Shown here one piece after another: positions 15,029 through 19,781 of a stretch of DNA of 19,781 bases. The position numbers and the translations under genes are program-made. Every line of letters begins with the position of its first letter. The first letter of the stretch is position 1. The DNA comes from CAYYAQ01 sp964469555. Its GTDB lineage: Bacteria > Planctomycetota > UBA1135 > UBA2386. Location of the stretch: assembly GCA_964469555.1 (NCBI GenBank), contig CAYYAQ010000097.1:1-19781 (forward strand). Reading direction: 5' to 3'. The notes beneath the pieces are model-generated. The model made no database searches and was not told the DNA's origin. It saw only the letters and a program-made list of their open reading frames with translations.

Positions 15029-16357
15029 ATGATGGCTACCTCCCTGATCTACATCGCCAGCCTGATCGACGAACCCATGATGGGCGAAATGCAACCGCTC
15101 ACGATGGCTCTCGGCTGCATCTTGCTCCTCATCGCTGCTCTGAGCGCGACCACGAGCGCCGCGCTTCTGGTGCTCTCCCCCACCAAGCTGCAGAAGATGG
15201 ACGCGGACAGAGCTGACAACATGCTCGGGTTCTTGCGGGCGCACGACCTCGAGTGCCGCATCCTCGCGCGGCTCCTGACAGTGGGCGGCGCGACGGGGTG
15301 CATCCTGATGACCAGCGACAGCGTGCCCGGCCTGCTCGGGCGCGTGCTGTTCGTCAGCGTGTGCGTGGTCCTGGTGTTCGTCGTCGTCGTCCTGCCAGCG
15401 GCCATCGCCAAGCGTGGTCCCGAGCGCATAGTCATGCGCATGTTGCCCTGGATGCGACCACTACACATCGTGCTGCGCTACCCACTGATTGTGCCCCTGA
15501 TACGCGTGAGCCGACCGGTGCTGCGCGCGCTCAAGATGCCGGACGCTCCCCCGACTGGTCCCGAGAAGATCGCGGAGGAGATCCTCGCGGCGGTCTCGGA
15601 TTCTGCCGGAAGCGGCAAGCTCGCCGAGGACGAAAAGGCGTGGATCGGCAACATCGTCGAGTTGAATGACCTGCACGCATCCGAGGTGATGATGCCGCGC
15701 ACGGACATCCACGCCCTGGAAGCCGGGACGCCTCTCACCGAAGCCATCCGCATCGCGGTCGAGAAGGGCCACTCCCGATTCCCCGTGTACAACGAGACGA
15801 TCGACAACGTCGTCGGCGTCTTCTACGCCAAGGATGTCCTCAGCCGATTCGCAAAGCAGATGGATGTCTCCTCCATCGCGGTTGGCGAGTTGATCCGCCA
15901 CCCCCTGTTCGCTCCGGAGAGCATGCGCATCAGCGACCTTCTCCGAGAGTTCAAGGCCAGCAAGGTTCAGATGGCGATCGTCATCGACGAATACGGTGGA
16001 ACCGCCGGGCTGGTCACGATCGAGGACGTCCTGGAGGAGATCGTCGGCGAGATCGAGGACGAATTCGATCCGGAAGAGGAGGCCCCCATCACGGTGGTCG
16101 AGGACAATCAGGTCATCGAAGTCTCGGGCAAGACACGGGTCGAAGAAGCGAACGAAGCGCTCGACTCCGACCTCGTGCCCGAGCGCGAGGACTACGACAC
16201 CGTCGGCGGGTTCGTGTTCGCTCACCTCGGCCAGATCCCGAAATCCGACGAACGGTTCCAGGTCGGCGGACTGGAGTATCGAATCCTCGCCGTCGACAAC
16301 CGGCGGATCAGCCGCGTCCGCCTGACCGTGCTCAGCGCGCAGCCTTCCGACTCCTGA
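15029..16357 (+). CDS. CNNM/CorC-type membrane protein with CBS pair (hemolysin-C family)
   Basis: 442 residues. The N-terminal ~170 residues are hydrophobic with helices near 21-50 (MALGCILLLIAALSATTSAAL), 110-132 (VLFVSVCVVLVFVVVVLPAA) and 150-170, the position of the CNNM (DUF21) membrane domain. Two CBS motifs follow: one after MMPRTD (221-226) and one containing IDEYGGTAGLVTIEDVLEEI with D320-G324. The C-terminus is a CorC_HlyC domain (YDTVGGFVFAHLGQIPK, FQVGGLEYRI). Relatives are linked to Mg2+/Co2+ efflux or divalent-cation homeostasis; older names are hemolysin or TlyC. The membrane part is less conserved-looking than usual, so topology is uncertain. Start chosen from the ribosome site. 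recO follows 31 bp later, a known neighbourhood for this family in bacteria. Confidence 0.88.
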   Translation: MMATSLIYIASLIDEPMMGEMQPLTMALGCILLLIAALSATTSAALLVLSPTKLQKMDADRADNMLGFLRAHDLECRILARLLTVGGATGCILMTSDSVPGLLGRVLFVSVCVVLVFVVVVLPAAIAKRGPERIVMRMLPWMRPLHIVLRYPLIVPLIRVSRPVLRALKMPDAPPTGPEKIAEEILAAVSDSAGSGKLAEDEKAWIGNIVELNDLHASEVMMPRTDIHALEAGTPLTEAIRIAVEKGHSRFPVYNETIDNVVGVFYAKDVLSRFAKQMDVSSIAVGELIRHPLFAPESMRISDLLREFKASKVQMAIVIDEYGGTAGLVTIEDVLEEIVGEIEDEFDPEEEAPITVVEDNQVIEVSGKTRVEEANEALDSDLVPEREDYDTVGGFVFAHLGQIPKSDERFQVGGLEYRILAVDNRRISRVRLTVLSAQPSDS

Positions 16358-16388
16358 TGGCGGCCCAAAACGACCGTCACGTCGCATA

Positions 16389-17123
16389 GTGGGGACCCGG
16401 CGAGGATTGCGCGGCATCGTCTGGAAGCGAACCGACTTCCGCGAGACGAGCCGTCTCATCACGCTCATCACGCCGGAGCACGGAAAGCTCGTCACCCTCG
16501 GCAAGGGCGCGCACCGATCGGGCAGCCAGTGCCTCGGTCGCATCGATTTCCTGAACCTGCTCGAGGTCAAGATTTCGAGCGGCAATCTCCCGGTCCTGCA
16601 CCGCGTGCGTCTGTTGCGCGAACACCGGCGCTTGCGAGAGCCGATCCGCTACACCGCCGCCAGCTACCTCACCGAGATCTTCGATCCGACGTTCCTCGCC
16701 GGACGTGCTGATCCCGGGCTGTTCGACCTTCTCGCCGGCGGACTGCTCCTTCTCGAGCGGTGCCCCGAGGCGTCCATCCCGCAGGTGCTCGCCGGAATCG
16801 AGCTGAAGTACCTGGCCGAACTCGGACTGCAACCTCCGATTATCCAGTGCCGCCAGTGCGGGCAGTCCCTCGACGACGGTCCGCTCTATCCAGACGAACG
16901 CCACGGCGGAGTCTGTTGCCGACGCCACGCGAGCGGCGATGCCCGCGCCGTGCCGGCGAGCGCGCTGCGGTGGCTGAACCACTTGCGCGACAGCCCGGGT
17001 CGGACCTGGCCAGGCCTCTCGTCGGTTCCCGGCGGTGCGCGAAAACTGCTCGGTCGGTGGATCGCGGGGGCTCTGGAGCGACGACCGGACCTGCGCGAGG
17101 GCGCCTATCAATCCGGCGCTTGA
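16389..17123 (+). CDS. recO: DNA repair protein RecO
   Basis: 244 residues. RecO works with RecR (and RecF) to load RecA on SSB-coated single-stranded gaps. It has an N-terminal OB fold beginning RGIVWKRTDFRETSRLITLI followed by PEHGKLVTLGKGAHR, a helical middle (YLTEIFDPTF, LLLERCPEASIPQVL) and the zinc motif of many RecO proteins: C154-x2-C157 and C176-C177-x2-H180. Overall length is normal. The start is GTG 16389; a TTG at 16407 would trim six residues and equally fits the family N-terminus. No ribosome site is evident. It is 31 bp downstream of the CorC-family gene and 72 bp upstream of the BamD-like gene, all on plus. Confidence 0.9.
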   Translation: MGTRRGLRGIVWKRTDFRETSRLITLITPEHGKLVTLGKGAHRSGSQCLGRIDFLNLLEVKISSGNLPVLHRVRLLREHRRLREPIRYTAASYLTEIFDPTFLAGRADPGLFDLLAGGLLLLERCPEASIPQVLAGIELKYLAELGLQPPIIQCRQCGQSLDDGPLYPDERHGGVCCRRHASGDARAVPASALRWLNHLRDSPGRTWPGLSSVPGGARKLLGRWIAGALERRPDLREGAYQSGA

Positions 17124-17143
17124 TCGGGAGACTGACCGGGTCG

Positions 17144-17169
17144 CGCGACGCATTTTTTTGCGGGGCGCT
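17144..17169. other. Imperfect T-loop hairpin between recO and bamD-like gene
   Basis: GCGCGACGCA, a run of T, then TGCGGGGCGC: CGCA/TGCG and GCGC/GCGC pair around an internal GA/GG mismatch. The T tract is in the loop rather than after the stem, so it is not a standard intrinsic terminator. Possibly a processing or attenuation element in the recO-bamD-like transcript. Confidence 0.3.
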
Positions 17170-17195
17170 GTCCAAGCTCAGGTGCAACCGTTCTC

Positions 17196-18149
17196 ATGGA
17201 CTCCCACGTGCGCTCGATCACCATGAAGTTGCTGTTGCTCGCTTGGATTCTCGGCGGATGCCAGAGTCTGGCCAAGATCCCGAGAAGTCCCCAGGAGGCG
17301 CTCGGCCTCGCTGAAGGCCTCATCAAGACCGGCGAGAACGACGAGGCCATCGCCACCCTTGACCACTTCGGCGTCGATCCACTCTCGCTCGAAGACAAGG
17401 CGCACTGGTACCTCCTGGCGGGAACCGCGACCTACAAGGGGGGAGACTCCTGGGACGCGTTCAGCCTGATTCTCGACTTCATTCGCGAGCACCGCTTCCT
17501 GCCCAAGATCCCCGCGCTGGCGGACCTGACCTACGATATCGGCGAGACGTTGGCGGAGAGCGACGACTCGTTCTGGCCGCTCTATTCGGCGAAACAGGAA
17601 GCCAAGGGTGTGCTGCGGGAGTTCGTCAGCCTGTACGCGACGCGGCCACAGATGCCGGACGCCCTATACCGGCTGGCAGAGTTGGCGTACGCAGACGAAC
17701 AGTACGAGCTCGCCCGACGGCGCTACACGCAGATCATCCAGGGTCGATACGGACGCAGCGTGTGGAACACGAAAGCCGCGTTCCGGGTAGCCATGTGCTA
17801 TTTCCTCCAGTTGGAAGGACCCGAGTACGACCTCGAGGGCATGGATCTGGCGAAGGCCGAACTCACGGACTTCTTGAAGAACGAGATCGAAAACCCCGGA
17901 TTCCGCAAACAGGCTCAGGTCGCGCTACGCACGGTGCGTTCCTGGCTCGCCGAAAAACAGGTCGGAATCGCCGAGTTCTACCGGATCCTGAACAACCCTG
18001 AGGGCGAGCACCAACATCTGCTTCTCGCCGTGACCCAGTACCCGCTGACTCCCGCGGCGGAGCGCGCCGGAAAGCGGCTCGAGAAAATGGCCGAAGAGGG
18101 CAAGACGCCGGACCGGGCCAAGACCAAGAAGGGAGGCGAACCGAAATGA
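17196..18149 (+). CDS. BamD-like outer-membrane lipoprotein with TPR repeats
   Basis: 317 residues. The signal peptide ends in lipobox LGGC (Cys22 from ATG 17196). A start at Met10 (17223) would leave a 12-residue signal, too short, so 17196 is preferred. The mature part is helical with TPR pairs: ALGLAEGLIKTGENDEAIAT, ALYRLAELAYADEQYELARR and a C-terminal VRSWLAEKQVGIAEFYRI that resembles the closing helices of BamD. BamD family members scaffold the BAM complex that inserts beta-barrel proteins into the outer membrane. It is longer than E. coli BamD (~245) because of extra residues between repeats and a Lys-rich tail. The 4-bp overlap with lptE supports an outer-membrane assembly role. It could be another TPR lipoprotein of the same general type. 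Confidence 0.75.
   Translation: MDSHVRSITMKLLLLAWILGGCQSLAKIPRSPQEALGLAEGLIKTGENDEAIATLDHFGVDPLSLEDKAHWYLLAGTATYKGGDSWDAFSLILDFIREHRFLPKIPALADLTYDIGETLAESDDSFWPLYSAKQEAKGVLREFVSLYATRPQMPDALYRLAELAYADEQYELARRRYTQIIQGRYGRSVWNTKAAFRVAMCYFLQLEGPEYDLEGMDLAKAELTDFLKNEIENPGFRKQAQVALRTVRSWLAEKQVGIAEFYRILNNPEGEHQHLLLAVTQYPLTPAAERAGKRLEKMAEEGKTPDRAKTKKGGEPK
18131..18136 (+). promoter_or_regulatory. Ribosome binding site of lptE
   Basis: GGGAGG, 9 nt before ATG 18146, located inside the last codons of the BamD-like gene. Together with the ATGA stop-start overlap it indicates translational coupling of the two lipoproteins. Confidence 0.65.
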
Positions 18150-18643
18150 AGCGTCGCCTGATCCTCCACGCCAGTCTCCTCGGCTGGCTGGCGACGCTGC
18201 CCGGCTGCGGCTACGCGATGGGCTTCCAGTCGGTCGCCCCGGGGATCCGGACCATCGCCGTCGAAGTCGTCGACAACCTCTCCTTCAGACAGAGGTTGGA
18301 GCGGGACCTGACCCGCTCGATCGCCCGCCAACTCAGCGAATACTCCCCGTATCGCCACGCGTCCAGATCCACGGCAGACGCCATCCTTCGGGTCGAAATC
18401 GCCGCTGTTCGCAACAGTGCACTTGTAATCGGCACCTCCCGCCCCATACAGGAAGGCGCATTCGATGCGATCACCCGGATACGCCTCATTGAGCGACGGA
18501 CAGGTGAGATCCTCGTAGACACACGCCGGCGCGACGTTGCAGAATATCGCACCCTGATCGATGAAACCGAGTCCTCGGCGCGCCGGGAACTGGTTTCCGA
18601 TTTGGGGCGAGCGATCGTGCTTGCCCTGGAAGGCGATTTGTGA
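18146..18643 (+). CDS. lptE: LPS-assembly lipoprotein LptE
   Basis: 165 residues. The signal peptide ends in lipobox LPGC (Cys21) followed by GYAMGF, as in the LptE family (CGY-x-F-like start of the mature protein). The pattern IRTIAVEVVDNLSFRQRLER, then LTRSIARQL, matches the strand-helix core; DAILRVEI, ITRIRLIERRTGEILVD and a terminal helix follow. LptE plugs the LptD barrel and helps deliver lipopolysaccharide to the outer leaflet. Its presence implies an LPS-type outer membrane. LptE is poorly conserved in sequence, so the call rests on the lipoprotein signal, size, core pattern and the BamD-like neighbour. The start overlaps the upstream stop by ATGA; ftsH follows 57 bp later. Confidence 0.75.
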   Translation: MKRRLILHASLLGWLATLPGCGYAMGFQSVAPGIRTIAVEVVDNLSFRQRLERDLTRSIARQLSEYSPYRHASRSTADAILRVEIAAVRNSALVIGTSRPIQEGAFDAITRIRLIERRTGEILVDTRRRDVAEYRTLIDETESSARRELVSDLGRAIVLALEGDL

Positions 18644-18700
18644 CGATCTTAGGGTAGGAAACCGCCGCGACCGGCCCTCCCCGATACAAACTGACCACCG

Positions 18701-19781
18701 ATGGAAGAGAACAGCGGAAAGAGCCCCCAACAGCAGCCTGAAGGACAGGACAAGGACGCCCCCCGGCGACCGCGAGGCCTCGGCGGTGTGGTGCTCATCA
18801 TGCTCCTCCTGCTCGCCCTTTTCGTGATGGTGTCGCAGGCTGGCCTGGAGCAGAAATACTCGATCTACGACTTCTACCGGGTGCTCTTCAACGGGGACGT
18901 CGTCAAGCTGAACTGGCAGGACGAAGGGAAGAAGGTCGCCGTGACGTTCAAGCGCAGCGACAAGGAGGACGCGCGCAGCGCGAAGATGGAGCTGTTGACC
19001 GGCAAGTTCACGGAGGACGACCGGTCCCTCATCGCCTCGCTTATCGCCCGCACGATGGACCGGGAGACGTACGACTCCGGTCTCGACAAGTTCGCGCAGG
19101 ACGTGAAGTCGAACAAGATCCACGTCACAACGGCCATCTTCGTCTCGACGATCGACGCCAAGCGCGAGGACTGGGAACCGTCGGCCCACCTCGAGCCGTT
19201 CCCAAACGAGAACTTCATGACGGCCCTGATCCAAGAGGGAGACTCCGTCAAATACGTGCGCGTCATCCCTGGCACCAACGAGTCGATGAACCTGCAGGCG
19301 ATGAGCGTCCTGCTGGCGTCCAAGGGCGCCAAGGTCCTGCATCGCAATCTCGCCAAGGATCCGACCGTCTTGAAGGTGAGCGAGACGAACACGGCGCTCG
19401 TGTTCTTCCTCAGCTCGGTCGGCCCGTACATCCTCGTCATCGCGATCGTCTGGTTCTTCATCTTCCGTCAGATGCGCTCGCCAGGCAGCGGCGGCGGCGT
19501 CCTGTCATTCGGTCGCAACAGAGCGACGGTCTACACGAAAGAGAACCGGACCAACGTCTCCTTCGAAGACATCGCCGGCGCGGTCGAAGCGAAGGAAGAG
19601 GTCCGCGAGGTCATCGAGTTCCTCAAGCACCCGGGCAAGTTCGCGAAGCTCGGCGGGATCATCCCTCGCGGCGTGCTCCTGGCGGGTCCTCCCGGAACCG
19701 GAAAAACGCTGATGGCGAAGGCCATCGCCGGCGAGGCCGAAGTGCCGTTCTTCAGCATCTCCGGCTCGGACTTCGTCGAGA
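18701..19781 (+). CDS. ftsH: ATP-dependent zinc metalloprotease FtsH (partial, runs off window)
   Basis: The first 360 residues are visible. A cytosolic N-tail rich in Gln/Asp/Arg precedes membrane helix 1 at about 28-46 (GGVVLIMLLLLALFVMVSQ), a periplasmic part at about 47-230, and helix 2 at 231-254 (ALVFFLSSVGPYILVIAIVW). The AAA+ domain then begins: VSFEDIAGAVEAKEEVREVI, GGIIPRGVLLAGPPGTGKT with Walker A GPPGTGKT at 329-336, and ISGSDFVE at the window edge. The Walker B, SRH and HEXXH zinc-protease parts lie beyond it. FtsH is a membrane-bound hexamer that degrades misfolded membrane proteins and regulators such as LpxC in E. coli. The periplasmic part is about 184 residues, far longer than in E. 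coli. Start ATG 18701 has no clear ribosome site and may be expressed from the bamD-like/lptE transcript. Confidence 0.94.
   Translation, partial: MEENSGKSPQQQPEGQDKDAPRRPRGLGGVVLIMLLLLALFVMVSQAGLEQKYSIYDFYRVLFNGDVVKLNWQDEGKKVAVTFKRSDKEDARSAKMELLTGKFTEDDRSLIASLIARTMDRETYDSGLDKFAQDVKSNKIHVTTAIFVSTIDAKREDWEPSAHLEPFPNENFMTALIQEGDSVKYVRVIPGTNESMNLQAMSVLLASKGAKVLHRNLAKDPTVLKVSETNTALVFFLSSVGPYILVIAIVWFFIFRQMRSPGSGGGVLSFGRNRATVYTKENRTNVSFEDIAGAVEAKEEVREVIEFLKHPGKFAKLGGIIPRGVLLAGPPGTGKTLMAKAIAGEAEVPFFSISGSDFVE

Noticed and set aside
17153..17159. T7 run as an intrinsic terminator after recO
   Set aside because: The T run sits in the loop of the hairpin and is not preceded by a stable stem on plus.
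17978..19342. 454-codon minus-strand open frame across lptE and ftsH
   Set aside because: Covers two recognisable plus-strand genes and shows no domain; compositional artefact.
1..19781. CRISPR array, insertion sequence, integrase, toxin-antitoxin or defence island
   Set aside because: No regularly spaced repeats, terminal inverted repeats, transposase or integrase motifs, or small paired open frames were seen on either strand.

Overview
This is a GC-rich (by eye), densely coded stretch of chromosome from a Gram-negative bacterium. Outer-membrane biogenesis lipoproteins (a BamD-like TPR protein and LptE) and three proteins with lipoprotein signals point to a diderm cell. A FGly-type sulfatase lipoprotein, a Der GTPase whose second P-loop reads GKRNSGKST, an orphan homodimeric 2-oxoacid dehydrogenase E1 and an ECF-like sigma factor together suggest Planctomycetota or a close relative. 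That assignment is an impression from protein style, not a search result. Few genes have a clear Shine-Dalgarno sequence.

Layout. (a) 1-781: the end of a membrane protein, then two 5'-truncated gene pieces lying head to head (a beta-helix protein on minus, a beta-propeller protein on plus), the most unusual spot in the window. (b) 782-856: tRNA-Gly(GCC) on minus with its own promoter. (c) 952-4109: a long-chain acyl-CoA synthetase converging on the ribosome-assembly GTPase Der. (d) 4264-7047: a 927-residue ThDP-dependent E1 of the AceE/transketolase type, divergent from der and followed by a strong hairpin. (e) 7171-9713: a membrane-anchored DegS/HtrA-like protease overlapping a sulfatase lipoprotein by 4 bp. 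(f) 9715-12740 on minus: ECF-like sigma factor, imidazolonepropionase (hutI) and glutamate formimidoyltransferase, a probable operon for the last steps of histidine breakdown. (g) 12950-14818 on plus, divergent from the sigma gene: an HDOD-GAF-like-GGDEF signalling protein. (h) 15029-19781 on plus: a CNNM/CorC-type membrane CBS protein, RecO, BamD-like lipoprotein, LptE and the N-terminal part of FtsH, which runs off the window.

How the genes relate. Region (h) joins envelope assembly (BamD, LptE) to the membrane protease FtsH, and region (e) pairs an envelope protease with an exported sulfatase, so envelope maintenance is a recurring theme. HutI and formimidoyltransferase act consecutively (imidazolonepropionate to formiminoglutamate to glutamate plus 5-formimino-THF), but hutH and hutU are not here. 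I found no CRISPR array, insertion sequence, prophage or recognisable new defence or biosynthetic system. Most of the window is ordinary housekeeping. The points worth checking are the gene-fragment junction at about 390-425, the divergent E1 enzyme, the sigma/HDOD-GGDEF divergent locus, and the extended FtsH periplasmic domain.
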